A stretch of 64,000 nucleotides of DNA from Spirochaetales bacterium. GTDB lineage: Bacteria > Spirochaetota > Spirochaetia > UBA9216. Of the stretch, positions 50,917-60,812 are shown piece after piece (positions within the stretch are counted from its first letter, which is position 1; each line of letters begins with the position of its first letter). Location of the stretch: assembly GCA_016342585.1 (NCBI GenBank), contig JAEINK010000017.1, positions 1-64,000 on the forward strand, in the 5' to 3' direction. A model generated the notes under the pieces. That model was not told where the DNA came from. It did not search any database and saw nothing but the letters and a program-made list of their open reading frames with translations. Position numbers and translations under genes: made by a program.

Positions 50917-51756
50917 ATGTACACAATTGGTCAATTCGCTATTATGACAAAACTGACAACTAAGACCTTGAGGTATTACGATGAGATAGATCTGATAAAA
51001 CCGGTAAAGGTCGATTTCACTAACAATTACCGATACTACGATGAGAACTCCCTTCTGCAGGCTCAGCAGATACTCATCTACAGAGACTGTGGAATCCCCT
51101 TGAAGGAAATAAAAGTAATTACGGATCAGGTCAGCAGTAATACAGAGGGAAGTGCGACACTAAAGGAACTTTTAATCAACCAGCGGGCTGCCATCGATGG
51201 AAAAATCCGGGATGTACAAAACAGCAGATCTGTTCTTCAGGAAATAATCAATTCACTGGAGGCGGAAAAAATGGAAGAGGTTAATCTAAAATGGCATACA
51301 GAAACCCATGCCTTAAGTATCAGGGAGAGAGGAGACCACGATTCTATTGGGAACATCATCAGTCGACTCTATGAGAAAGCCGCAGAACTGAACCTCCAGG
51401 TCCAGGGGGCTCATACGATCCTCTGGCATGAGGAAAAAGATTTTGAGCAGGATTCGGTTGATATGGAAATATTTGTTCCCCTTAAATTGGAGGTAAATCA
51501 GGATCTGGAGTCTCTATCAAAGCTTATAAAAAAAAGAGGTAGAAGCCAATATTGTGAAACCGAATATGAGGGACCGCTCTCCACGGTCAGCCTGGCCTAT
51601 GAAAGGATTCTGAATTATATAGACAAAAATAACCTTCAGACCGACGGACCATTTGAGGAGACCTACAATCAGACGGGAAAATCATTCCTGCCGGGAAAGA
51701 TGAAAATAGTAGTGGCTGTTCCGGTAATTAAAAATGACCTTCGCCACAGGGGATGA
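50917..51756 (+). CDS. MerR-family regulator with GyrI-like effector domain
   Basis: MYTIGQFAIMTKLTTKTLRYYDEIDLIKP; RBS agaaggag. Confidence 0.92.
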   Translation: MYTIGQFAIMTKLTTKTLRYYDEIDLIKPVKVDFTNNYRYYDENSLLQAQQILIYRDCGIPLKEIKVITDQVSSNTEGSATLKELLINQRAAIDGKIRDVQNSRSVLQEIINSLEAEKMEEVNLKWHTETHALSIRERGDHDSIGNIISRLYEKAAELNLQVQGAHTILWHEEKDFEQDSVDMEIFVPLKLEVNQDLESLSKLIKKRGRSQYCETEYEGPLSTVSLAYERILNYIDKNNLQTDGPFEETYNQTGKSFLPGKMKIVVAVPVIKNDLRHRG

Positions 51757-51786
51757 TTGTCATTATCCCCTTATAAAAGGAAAAGC

Positions 51787-52302
51787 CTAATCTTCCGCGA
51801 GGGCATAATGTTTATTATCAAGATGCCTCCCATAAAAGGCGGCAAAAACCAGAATGAGGGGAATGGAAACCGCATAACGGACAATCGTAAACTTCACACC
51901 CATACAGGAGGCCTCAAATATGGTCATGGGAATCCGGCAGACGGCAGACGCCCCAAGATAGGCAAAGATTATCCGCATACTCGCCCCTTTTTTGTACAGA
52001 GACTGGGCGATAGGGAGTGAAACAATCATAGGACCAACGGTTGCACTTCCAAGCAGTATCGCCCAAAAATACCCCATGAATCGGGAGTCCTTTCCCAGAT
52101 GTTTTTCAATAACCTCCCTCCTTATCCACACTTCAAAAAGACCTATCAAAATAAAGGCACAGGGTAGGATCTTGATCATACTGATCGTATATTCGAGGAA
52201 ATTCCCGGCCACATCTTTTCCCGGCTGAAACCCGGCTATAAGAGAGAGTGTAATGAAAACAGCATAAACCCCAATTAGAATTGCCGGTAAATATTTTTTC
52301 AT
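51787..52302 (-). CDS. Permease, UPF0718/YraQ-like half
   Basis: FMGYFWAILLGSATVGPMIVSLPIAQSLYKKGASMRIIFAYLGASAVCRIPMTIFEA. Confidence 0.75.
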   Translation of the reverse strand: MKKYLPAILIGVYAVFITLSLIAGFQPGKDVAGNFLEYTISMIKILPCAFILIGLFEVWIRREVIEKHLGKDSRFMGYFWAILLGSATVGPMIVSLPIAQSLYKKGASMRIIFAYLGASAVCRIPMTIFEASCMGVKFTIVRYAVSIPLILVFAAFYGRHLDNKHYALAED

Positions 52303-52781
52303 ACAAAAATCTCCCCGAAAATGATCCCGGTAACCAAAGCCACAATTAATGCGGTAAATAGACCTGCGATATTCCGTATCACGGCAACCCTGGTTCCCAG
52401 GAATTTCTGTTCAACAGGGAAGGTCAGCACCCCGACCATCATGAGGGTAGTCGTAAAGGCGGAAATGATCATATAGGAGACGTTATTATCCCGAAGGATT
52501 CCACCTAATGGAAAAGCTATGAATCCGGGCATCATTGTTATGGAACCGAAGGCCGAGGCAATAAGAACGCCGATCGCCTGATGCCCTCCCGACAGGTATT
52601 TGCTTATCATCTGGGGAGTCATGAAATACAGGGCAAAAGAGACCAGAACGAGAACCACCGTAAGGGGAACAACCATTTTAGCAAATTTCTTCCAGGCCTT
52701 TTTCAACCCCTGAAGTGTTTTTTTCCGATTTGCTATAAAGGAAACAAGTAAAGCCACTCCTGTGATAATGATTAAATACAC
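52299..52781 (-). CDS. Permease, UPF0718/YraQ-like half
   Basis: TM-rich; FGSITMMPGFIAFPLGGILRDNNVSYMIISAFTTTLMMVGVLTFPVE; 4-nt overlap with partner. Confidence 0.75.
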   Translation of the reverse strand: MYLIIITGVALLVSFIANRKKTLQGLKKAWKKFAKMVVPLTVVLVLVSFALYFMTPQMISKYLSGGHQAIGVLIASAFGSITMMPGFIAFPLGGILRDNNVSYMIISAFTTTLMMVGVLTFPVEQKFLGTRVAVIRNIAGLFTALIVALVTGIIFGEIFV

Positions 52782-52870
52782 TGATAATTCTCCGTAAATG
52801 TTTATATCTTGTTAAACTTATATACTATTTATACATTAATTACTCAACCATTCTGATTATCACAGAATAT

Positions 52871-53437
52871 TTGATTATATTTAGAATCATGAAAATGAAT
52901 ATATATGTTGCTTTGTTCAGAGGAATCAATGTAGGAGGGAAAAATATTCTCCCCATGAATGAGCTTGTCCTACTCATGGAAGAAGCAGGATGTCACGGGA
53001 TAAAAACCTATATCCAAAGTGGAAACGCGGTTTTCCGCGCAAAACCGAATGAAAGGGGAAAAATTAAAATCGAAATCGGAGATAGAATTTTAAAAAAATA
53101 TAATTTCAGACCGGGGATATTTGTACTTGAAGCTGAGGATTTTAAAAAATCCATAAGCAAGAGTCCGTTTATACCAGAGGATGATAAAAACATTCACTTC
53201 TACTTTCTGGAATCAACACCGCCAAATCCGGATATAAAAAACCTCAATAAAATTAAAAAGGATTCGGAGGAGTTCTATCTTTTAAATGATGTTCTCTACC
53301 TTCATGCCCCGGAGGGTATTGGCCGTTCAAAACTTGCAGCAAGAGTTGAAAAAGCCATGGGAATCCCGGCCACGGCCAGAAATGGAAGGAGTGTAAAGAA
53401 AATCATGGAGATACTGGAATCTCTTGCCAGGCTGTAA
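52871..53437 (+). CDS. DUF1697-family protein
   Basis: YVALFRGINVGGKNILPMNELVLLMEEAGCHGIKTYIQSGNAVF; GIGRSKLAARVEKAMGIPATARNGRSVKKI. Confidence 0.92.
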   Translation: MIIFRIMKMNIYVALFRGINVGGKNILPMNELVLLMEEAGCHGIKTYIQSGNAVFRAKPNERGKIKIEIGDRILKKYNFRPGIFVLEAEDFKKSISKSPFIPEDDKNIHFYFLESTPPNPDIKNLNKIKKDSEEFYLLNDVLYLHAPEGIGRSKLAARVEKAMGIPATARNGRSVKKIMEILESLARL

Positions 53438-53468
53438 CTATCCAGCTGAAAATGGATATAGGATGCCA

Positions 53469-54317
53469 TCACATCTTTATCCTGTCAAAATTATAACCGA
53501 AAACAGCAGAAACACGGCCTATGGTAATGAAGGCACCGGGGTCCTCCTGATCAACAATCCTCAGAATCTTCTGCTTATCATACCTTTGACAAACACAGAT
53601 GATTATATCCTTATCTTTCTTGGAAAACCATCCGGAACCTTTGAACAGGGTTATTCCCCGGCCTATCTCGACACCTATTCTCTCGGCAATATTGGTAGAG
53701 AGATCCGAGACGACGGTGATCTGAAAAGACTGTTTACGTCCTTCTATAACCAGGTCTATCACATAAGAGACGACAGCCATCTCAACATAACCGAAAACAA
53801 CGGTCTCCAGGTTTTGGGATAAAAGGTAAGATGAGGCTATAATAGCCACATCCAGAAGGAGGATAACCCTTCCGGGGCTGATATTTCGATATTTAGTCAC
53901 GATAAGAGCAATGATATCAGTACCGCCCGAATTACCACCACTGGAAATCGCAATGCCAATCCCGGTACCCGCCAGGGCGCCACCTATCAGGGTCGCCATA
54001 AACCGGTCTGTAACAATCGGTTCATTGATAAATTTCGGAAGAACAAGAAACATCAAAGACATGGTTACTATGCCGAAAATCGAGCTCAGTGCAAATTTAA
54101 ATCCCAGGATCCTCATACCTAAAAGAACAAGTGCAATATTGATTATAAGAATGCTGATACCCATGGGGAATCCGGTTATATAATATATGATGGCTGCAAT
54201 TCCATTCACTCCACCCCCGACAATCTGAGCCGGGACTAAAAAAGCAACCCAGCCAAAAGTAGTCAGAAAAAGACCGATGGTAATAAAAATATAATTCTTT
54301 ATTTCGTTCAGAATCAT
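53469..54317 (-). CDS. YitT-family membrane protein (YitT + DUF2179)
   Basis: ALAGTGIGIAISSGGNSGGTDIIALI; C-term RGITLFKGSGWFSKKDKDIIICVCQRYD...DPGAFITI. Confidence 0.9.
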   Translation of the reverse strand: MILNEIKNYIFITIGLFLTTFGWVAFLVPAQIVGGGVNGIAAIIYYITGFPMGISILIINIALVLLGMRILGFKFALSSIFGIVTMSLMFLVLPKFINEPIVTDRFMATLIGGALAGTGIGIAISSGGNSGGTDIIALIVTKYRNISPGRVILLLDVAIIASSYLLSQNLETVVFGYVEMAVVSYVIDLVIEGRKQSFQITVVSDLSTNIAERIGVEIGRGITLFKGSGWFSKKDKDIIICVCQRYDKQKILRIVDQEDPGAFITIGRVSAVFGYNFDRIKM

Positions 54318-54521
54318 TCAATCCTCCAGACAAAGCTCACTTATCAGAATTCTGAACCGGATGAGGGAGCGCGAAACAGAGATGCAATTCTATCGATATG
54401 ACATATTTCTACTATCTTTTCAAGGGACAAAAGAACCACCTGAAATGATGAATCAACATGAATGGCCCACCCCGCCGCGAGCTGTAAGGGATTGAACCCG
54501 AAGCGAAAAAAAGACAAAAAA

Positions 54522-54539
54522 AATCGGCCAGCGGCCGAC
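54522..54539 (-). terminator. Probable rho-independent terminator (minus strand)
   Basis: RC reads TCGGCCGCTGGCCGA followed by TTTTTTTT. Confidence 0.7.
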
Positions 54540-54575
54540 GATAAGATATAAAAATAAAATGATTCCTGTTTTAAA

Positions 54576-54605
54576 AAACTGACAAATCTAAGATTGTCGG
54601 TTTTA
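54576..54605 (-). terminator. Probable terminator directly after the small ORF (minus strand)
   Basis: RC reads AAAACCGACAA-TCTTAGAT-TTGTCAGTTTT. Confidence 0.6.
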
Positions 54606-54606
54606 A

Positions 54607-54759
54607 TTAAGCTACCGCTGAATCGCCGGTATCTTTTTTTGTTTCGATCAAATCCTCGGATGATTTATCCCAATGGACAAGACCGAATATTATACACCCC
54701 AAAGTTGCGAGGGCAAAGGAACCGTAAGCAAGACCTACTATAGCACCGGATAGTATCAA
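54607..54759 (-). CDS. Small (about 50 aa) single-TM protein, not in the supplied ORF track
   Basis: RC aaggagagaacc-TTG; translation (M)ILSGAIVGLAYGSFALATLGCIIFGLVHWDKSSEDLIETKKDTGDSAVA*; flanked by terminators. Confidence 0.65.
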   Translation of the reverse strand: MILSGAIVGLAYGSFALATLGCIIFGLVHWDKSSEDLIETKKDTGDSAVA

Positions 54760-54855
54760 GGTTCTCTCCTTATAACTTCAAAAATCCTATTTTTAATAAA
54801 AGCAAGTATACAACAAAGAAACAAAAAAGTTAAGCATTACATTGTAAAATCAACA

Positions 54856-55452
54856 TTAAGAAGGAAGCAGCCAGCCTGATTTTACAGCTTCTTCTACTTT
54901 CTCGATCATGTAATTATAGAAAGGAGGATAATCCTTCAAAGCTGGTTCCATCCGGGATAGTACCTGACTGCGTTTTACATCATGTTCAATCCAGGAGATG
55001 CCTCTAGTCATCCAGTTATGATAGAAGGGTTGAAATCTGTCCATGACCAGGGCGAACTTTGCCTCGGATGTTTTTCCATCTTCAAATTCACGCCAGTACT
55101 CATGAAACTCACGGTTTTGATCTTCCGGAAGGATTCCAAAGATCCTCTCGGCAGCTTTTGTCTCCCTCTCGGCCTTATCCCGGGTTCCAACCTCATCAAA
55201 GAGATAGGTATCACCTGCATCTATCTCCACAAGATCGTGAATAAGTACCATCTTCACAACCTTCACCATATCGGTACCGGCAGGTGCATATTCTGAAAAG
55301 AGAGCGGCCATCACAGCAAGGTGCCAGGAATGTTCGGCATCATTCTCCTTACGAGAACCGCTTACGAGATAAGTCTGTCGGTAGATTTCTTTTACCTTAT
55401 CTATTTCTCCAATAAAATCCAACTGTTTTTCAAATCTATTCTGATCAGGCAT
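54856..55452 (-). CDS. HD-domain nucleotidase-like protein (YfbR-like)
   Basis: SRKENDAEHSWHLAVMAALFSEYA, VLIHDLVEIDAGDTYLFDE. Confidence 0.9.
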   Translation of the reverse strand: MPDQNRFEKQLDFIGEIDKVKEIYRQTYLVSGSRKENDAEHSWHLAVMAALFSEYAPAGTDMVKVVKMVLIHDLVEIDAGDTYLFDEVGTRDKAERETKAAERIFGILPEDQNREFHEYWREFEDGKTSEAKFALVMDRFQPFYHNWMTRGISWIEHDVKRSQVLSRMEPALKDYPPFYNYMIEKVEEAVKSGWLLPS

Positions 55453-55690
55453 CTCGTCTTGGTCCCTTCCTTCTGTCCCCCGCCCGGCGATCACTGCCGG
55501 CCCGGGGTTTTTCTTTATAATAGCCTTTACTTACCAGAAGTTCATAGATCTCCCTGGTAATAAAGATTTCCGCACCCTCAAGAATATGACTTCCCATATC
55601 GTCCGAAAGTCTTTGTATAGCCGCCAGTACCTCAGTATTAGAGCCGGTTATCCGGACCTTGGTTTTCATCGACTGCTCATAAAGTCCCAT
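55445..55690 (-). CDS. Hypothetical 81-aa protein with Arg-rich DRRAGDRRKGPRR tail
   Basis: ORF overlapping the start of the HD gene by a few nt. Confidence 0.6.
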   Translation of the reverse strand: MGLYEQSMKTKVRITGSNTEVLAAIQRLSDDMGSHILEGAEIFITREIYELLVSKGYYKEKPRAGSDRRAGDRRKGPRRDA

Positions 55691-55704
55691 AATAAATCTC
55701 CGAA

Positions 55705-56883
55705 TTAAAACCTGTCCATAGCCCTGCGGAAGGCGGGCAATGAATTAATAATTACGGAATCATCGACACAAAATGAAAGCCTGAAATAACCGGGCATTCC
55801 GAATCCACGACCGGGTACACCCAGGATTTTTTCATCCCGAAGGATTTCAACAACCTTTAGGTCATCACCACCGGGAGCCTTGGGAAATAAATAGAACGTT
55901 CCTTTGGGAAGAAGAAAATCGTAGCCGATATCCTTGAGTCCTTCAGATAAAAGATCCCGCTTCTTTTCATACAGATCGATATCCACGCTTCGCCCCTGAA
56001 GCTCTCCAACTACCCGCTGCATGATTCCCGGTGCATTCACATAGCCCAGGATTCTGTTACAAAGAACTGCGCCGGCAATAATATCCGCAAAATCGTCAGC
56101 CTGAGGATTCACCGCCAGCCAGCCAATCCTTTCACCGGGCAATGAGAGGTCTTTAGAATAGGAGGTCACAATCATGGAATTCCTGTAGTATTCAAAAATT
56201 CCCGGAACATCCACACCATCAAAAACTATCTTTCTATAAGGTTCATCACTCAAAAGGTAAATCGTCCGTCCGATTCGCTTGCTCTCCCTTTCGAGGAGCT
56301 CTCCTAGGCTTTTTATCGTTGCTTTATCATATATTTTTCCCGAAGGATTATTTGGCGAGTTAATGATAACCGCAGCAGTCTTTTCATCGATCCGCGAAGC
56401 CAAAGCTTCAAGATCCAAATCGAAATTCTCCCCGCAGGGAACCGGTTCAAGAACTCCACCATGATTATCGACATAAAACCCGTATTCTACAAAATAGGGG
56501 GTATTAACCAGAACCTTGTCTCCCGGATTAAGAATCGTCTTGAGGGCCACATTCAGTCCTCCGCCGGCACCGCATGTCATAATCACCGACTCGGCACCGA
56601 GGGTAACACCCTGTTCATCCGATATGAAAGAGGCAACCTTTGCCCGGACATCCGGATAACCGGCATTGGGCATATAACCGTGCTTATTGGGAACATTGAG
56701 TGCTGTCATACTTTCAAGGGCCTTCTGAAAATCCGCAGGCGGCGGCACATTGGGATTCCCGATACTGAAGTCGAAGACATTCTCTGCACCGAAGCGCATT
56801 TTCATCTCGGCACCAGCCTCGAACATCTTCCTTACCCATGATGATTTTTCCATTGATTCCTTAATTCTTGCGGCTATGGCCAT
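55705..56883 (-). CDS. Pyridoxal-phosphate-dependent aminotransferase (class I/II)
   Basis: FSIGNPNVPPPADF, INSPNNPSGKIYDKATI, TSYSKDLSLPGERIGWLAVNP. Confidence 0.93.
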   Translation of the reverse strand: MAIAARIKESMEKSSWVRKMFEAGAEMKMRFGAENVFDFSIGNPNVPPPADFQKALESMTALNVPNKHGYMPNAGYPDVRAKVASFISDEQGVTLGAESVIMTCGAGGGLNVALKTILNPGDKVLVNTPYFVEYGFYVDNHGGVLEPVPCGENFDLDLEALASRIDEKTAAVIINSPNNPSGKIYDKATIKSLGELLERESKRIGRTIYLLSDEPYRKIVFDGVDVPGIFEYYRNSMIVTSYSKDLSLPGERIGWLAVNPQADDFADIIAGAVLCNRILGYVNAPGIMQRVVGELQGRSVDIDLYEKKRDLLSEGLKDIGYDFLLPKGTFYLFPKAPGGDDLKVVEILRDEKILGVPGRGFGMPGYFRLSFCVDDSVIINSLPAFRRAMDRF

Positions 56884-57255
56884 TTACAACTCCTTGGACT
56901 GATTCGAATTAAGTGAAAGTGTATAAAGACATTACATAATTGTCAATTTACCTTGATCAGATTCCTGAAAACCATAGGAAATTCGTCAAATTAATCATAA
57001 ATAATTCGATCACATCCGAAATTTCCTTTTTTTTCAGATATATTGAGATAAGAATATTACATCTACTTCCTGATTTTTTTGAATAAACTTTACTATAGCT
57101 CTTCCAAATCTTATATTTTTGTAGATAATTCAAGTTTTACCATGATCTTCTTCAATTATTGCGGCAAGAACAGGAGTCAAAAAAGACTTGGCAATTCAAG
57201 GCTCATGGAATAAACTGAAAAACGAAATTCCAAACAGAAAAAAGGAGAATTTTTC

Positions 57256-58866
57256 ATGAAGAAAATTTTAATGGTCTTATTAGTATTGACCATGGCTTTT
57301 ACAGCTTTCGCAGGAGGCGGACAGGAAGATACTGCTTCCGATTCCGCAACACCCGCAGCATCAATGGAACCCGTTGTATTCAAGTACAATAACCAGGCTG
57401 AACCCGAATCCCTCGATCCCCACGTAACAGAAGGTGTACCAGAGGCTAATATTGCCAGGTGTCTCTTCGAAAATCTCGTTTCCTACGATCCCCAGACCCT
57501 GGGTCCCGTTCCCGGTGTTGCCGAATCCTGGGAAGTCTCCGACGACGGGCTTACCTGGACCTTCAAAATCCGGAAAGACGCCAAATGGTCAGATGGCGTG
57601 GCTATCACCGCCCAGACAGTTGTTGATTCATGGATCAGGATGGTCTCTCCCGAACTGGCAGCCTCATACGCCTATCTACCCGGTATGGTAATCAAAGGCG
57701 CAAACGCTTATAACTCCGGTGATGCCGGACCCGAAGCCGTTGCCATCCGGGCTCTCGATGACTACACCTTCCAGTTCGACCTTGTTGGTCCTGCTCCCTA
57801 CGTTCTTGGTATGCTCTCCCATGGTTCGTTCTCCATCGTTCCCATGCACACAATCGAAAAATTCGGTACAGAATGGGTTCGACCTGAAAATATCGTAACA
57901 AACGGTCCCTTCATGCTGAAAAATTATATTCCTCAGGATAAGATTGTTTTCGAAAAAAGTGCAACCTACTGGGACGCCGATGCGGTCAAGCTTGACGAAG
58001 TCATCTTCTACCCCATCGATGACGCAAATACCGCCATCAATATGTTCCTCCAGGGCGACCTGGACTGGCTCCCCGAAGTACCCGATGCCAGACTCGATGA
58101 AATGAAACTCCGTGATGATTATAATATCAACGAAGCTTTTATCACATACTACTATGAATTCAACCAGACAGAGCCTCCCTTTGATGACGTAAGAGTCAGA
58201 AAAGCTTTTGCCATGTCTATCGACAGACAGGAACTCATCGATCGTGTAGCTCGTGGTGGACAGAGCCCCGCTTTTGGTCTTACTCCTCCTCTGGCAAAAT
58301 ATCCTGCCGTTGTGGGTTTCGAAGAGAGTGTTGCTGAAGCAAAGAGACTCCTCGCCGAAGCCGGTTACCCCAATGGTGCAGGATTCCCCGACACAACTCT
58401 TATCTACAATACCTCCGAAGGTCACAAAAGAATTGCCGAATATTGTCAGCAGAAATGGGCTGAAAACCTTGGAATCGAAATTACTATCGAAAACCAGGAA
58501 TGGGCAACTTTCGTAGCCAACAGACAAGAGCAGAACTTCGAGATCGCCAGAGCTGGTTGGCAGGGAGACTATGTTGACCCCAACACATTCCTCGAAGACC
58601 TTCTTCACTCTGCTTCCGGAAATAATGACGGAAAATACAATAGTGCAATGTATGACGGCTACCTCGAAGAAGCTAAGATGATGCCCGAAGGCCAGGCTCG
58701 ATACGATGTTCTTGCCAAGGCTGAAGCTCTTGCTATCGGTGAAGATATGGCTCTTATGCCTTTCTACTACTACACCACAATGAACTGGATCGATACAGAC
58801 GTTTGGGGTGGATGGTACACAACAGTACTTGATGTACATCCCATCAAAGCTATCTATAAGAAATAA
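57256..58866 (+). CDS. Oligopeptide ABC transporter substrate-binding protein (OppA-like)
   Basis: Signal peptide/lipobox-like start; NNQAEPESLDPHVTEGVPEANIARCLFENLVSYDP; GFPDTTLIYNTSEGHKRIAEYCQQKWAENLGI; RBS aaaaaggag. Confidence 0.93.
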   Translation: MKKILMVLLVLTMAFTAFAGGGQEDTASDSATPAASMEPVVFKYNNQAEPESLDPHVTEGVPEANIARCLFENLVSYDPQTLGPVPGVAESWEVSDDGLTWTFKIRKDAKWSDGVAITAQTVVDSWIRMVSPELAASYAYLPGMVIKGANAYNSGDAGPEAVAIRALDDYTFQFDLVGPAPYVLGMLSHGSFSIVPMHTIEKFGTEWVRPENIVTNGPFMLKNYIPQDKIVFEKSATYWDADAVKLDEVIFYPIDDANTAINMFLQGDLDWLPEVPDARLDEMKLRDDYNINEAFITYYYEFNQTEPPFDDVRVRKAFAMSIDRQELIDRVARGGQSPAFGLTPPLAKYPAVVGFEESVAEAKRLLAEAGYPNGAGFPDTTLIYNTSEGHKRIAEYCQQKWAENLGIEITIENQEWATFVANRQEQNFEIARAGWQGDYVDPNTFLEDLLHSASGNNDGKYNSAMYDGYLEEAKMMPEGQARYDVLAKAEALAIGEDMALMPFYYYTTMNWIDTDVWGGWYTTVLDVHPIKAIYKK

Positions 58867-58912
58867 ATTCTTATTACAAGAAATAGACTTCTTGTAAATA
58901 ATTTATAATCTG

Positions 58913-58940
58913 CCGCCCGATTCATCGGGCGGTTTTTTTT
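58913..58940 (+). terminator. Rho-independent terminator after the oppA-like gene
   Basis: CCGCCCGA-TTCA-TCGGGCGG-TTTTTTTT; preceded by a 9-bp hairpin TTACAAGAA/TTCTTGTAA at 58874-58897. Confidence 0.93.
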
Positions 58941-58999
58941 AATGTTCACCTATTTCCTTTCACGAATCAATAATTTTTCTCATGTTGTGAAGCAAAATC

Positions 59000-60100
59000 A
59001 TGTTTCTTCCCGTCTTTATAGGTATGATGAGAAAACTATACACAATAATTCCCCTGACCATTGTTGTCTGCAGCTGCACCCTCTTCTACCCGGCCTGCCG
59101 GCATAACGATTCAATCCTGACTATTATGACCTGGAATGTGGAAAATCTCTTCGATGATATCAATAACGGAACAGAATACCATGATTTCATCCCGGGAGAA
59201 GAGAATTGGACAGCAGAGGATTTCCATGGCAAAATGGCATCCCTTTCGGAGGCCATACGGCAGATAAAAAAAGGCGGTCCCGATATCCTGCTTCTCCAGG
59301 AGATTGAGAATGAAAACGTATTAAATATTTTCGCGGATACATACCTTAAAGGGATGAGCTATAACCATAGAATCTTCTCAAAAGAGGAGTATCAGGCCGC
59401 GGGAACAGCGGTCTTGAGCAGGATCCCGATGGAAGCGGTTTACACACATATATCCGATAAGACCGGAGTTGCGACAGGAAGACCGATTGTGGAAGTTCAT
59501 TTCATAGTGGAAGAGTCTTCAATCGTGATTTTCAACAATCATTGGAAATCAAAATCCGGAGGAGAGAAAGAAACAGAACCTGCCCGCAGGGAAGCGGCCT
59601 ATATTCTTAATCGAAGGATTTCACTTCTACTTGAAGAGGAGCCTGACAGGCCTGTTATCATAGCCGGAGATCTGAATGAGGATATCGATGAATTTGAAAA
59701 ATGTGATCCGGCCTACCCGACAGCCCTGCTGGATATCAAAAATTTAGAACACTTCACAGAGTTGTATCCGGAGACTGATACCGAAAAAAACCTCTTATTC
59801 ACACAAAACATCACCCCTTCCAATAACTCAACGAGCCTTGGTCTGCCGCTCTTATATTCCTGCTGGACAGATTCAGAAACAGGATCCTATTTTTTCAGAA
59901 AATCCTGGGAACGGATTGATCACTTTTTCCTATCCTCCTCGTTGGTAGACGAAAGCGGGATGGAATTAAAAGATTTCACTGTATGTAATTACGACTTTCT
60001 AATCTATCCTGATGGCGGTCCGATAAAATGGAATAGAGAAAGGGGAGAGGGATATTCGGATCATTTACCTTTAATTCTCGAGATTTTTTTGAAAGATTGA
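59000..60100 (+). CDS. Endonuclease/exonuclease/phosphatase-family protein, probably exported
   Basis: MTWNVENLFDD, ILLLQEIENENVL, NNHWKSKSGG, IIAGDLNEDIDEF, GYSDHLPLILEI. Confidence 0.88.
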   Translation: MFLPVFIGMMRKLYTIIPLTIVVCSCTLFYPACRHNDSILTIMTWNVENLFDDINNGTEYHDFIPGEENWTAEDFHGKMASLSEAIRQIKKGGPDILLLQEIENENVLNIFADTYLKGMSYNHRIFSKEEYQAAGTAVLSRIPMEAVYTHISDKTGVATGRPIVEVHFIVEESSIVIFNNHWKSKSGGEKETEPARREAAYILNRRISLLLEEEPDRPVIIAGDLNEDIDEFEKCDPAYPTALLDIKNLEHFTELYPETDTEKNLLFTQNITPSNNSTSLGLPLLYSCWTDSETGSYFFRKSWERIDHFFLSSSLVDESGMELKDFTVCNYDFLIYPDGGPIKWNRERGEGYSDHLPLILEIFLKD

Positions 60101-60206
60101 GCAATTAAGGAAAATTGTTATTTTAAAGGTTCTTTTTAAATCAATTTCAATTGACATATTGGATATTTTTGTTAAGATTAATTACATAATGCATGAAGGA
60201 TGAATA

Positions 60207-60809
60207 ATGTCCAAGAACGATAAAAAAATACGAATTTTTTCAGCTCTCGAAGTCGCCAATATATGTGGTGTCGTAAATCAGACAGCGATCAATTGGATTA
60301 AAAACAGCCACCTTAAGGCATTTACAACCCCGGGTGGTCAATACAGGATTTACGCTGAAGATCTGCATAACTTTTTAAACGGCAGAGGTATGCGAATTCC
60401 CGAAGAACTTCAATATTTAAACAGTGAAGATTCATCCTTTAAAATTCTTATCATAGATGATGAGGAAGAGTTAAACGATATGCTGAAATCCTATCTGGCT
60501 CGAAAATTTCCAGCAGCGGAGATTTCCCAGGCATTCGACGGATTTGAAGCGGGTAAATTACTGACAGAAAATAAACCATCCGTAATTATACTTGATATAG
60601 GCCTTCCAGGAGTCGATGGTTTCAAACTCTGCCGGAAGATTAAAAGTGATCCGATCTTTGATAAATCTTTCATCGTTTCAATTTCAGGATTAAACAGTGA
60701 CAAGGACAGAGAACAGATCCTCAAAGAGGGTGCTAACGAGTTTATGGCCAAACCCCTTGATTTCACCCTTCTTACAGAGATCCTGGAAAACCAGTCTCAG
60801 AAAAACTGA
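60207..60809 (+). CDS. Regulator with N-terminal excisionase/MerR-type HTH and C-terminal REC domain
   Basis: FSALEVANICGVVNQTAINWIKNSHLKAFTTPGGQYRIYAEDLHNFL then ILIIDDEEELNDMLKSYL...VIILDIGLPGVDGFKLC...FMAKPLD. Confidence 0.92.
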   Translation: MSKNDKKIRIFSALEVANICGVVNQTAINWIKNSHLKAFTTPGGQYRIYAEDLHNFLNGRGMRIPEELQYLNSEDSSFKILIIDDEEELNDMLKSYLARKFPAAEISQAFDGFEAGKLLTENKPSVIILDIGLPGVDGFKLCRKIKSDPIFDKSFIVSISGLNSDKDREQILKEGANEFMAKPLDFTLLTEILENQSQKN

Positions 60810-60812
60810 TAA

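Noticed and set aside
54460-54510. GGGTTCAATCCC-like T-arm motif (minus strand) suggesting a tRNA
   Set aside because: No acceptor stem, D-arm or anticodon arm can be placed around it; followed by a terminator hairpin instead.
57676-58839. 387-aa minus-strand ORF antisense to the oppA-like gene
   Set aside because: Cys/Val/Ser-rich, no recognisable motif, no RBS; a shadow ORF of a strongly codon-biased gene.
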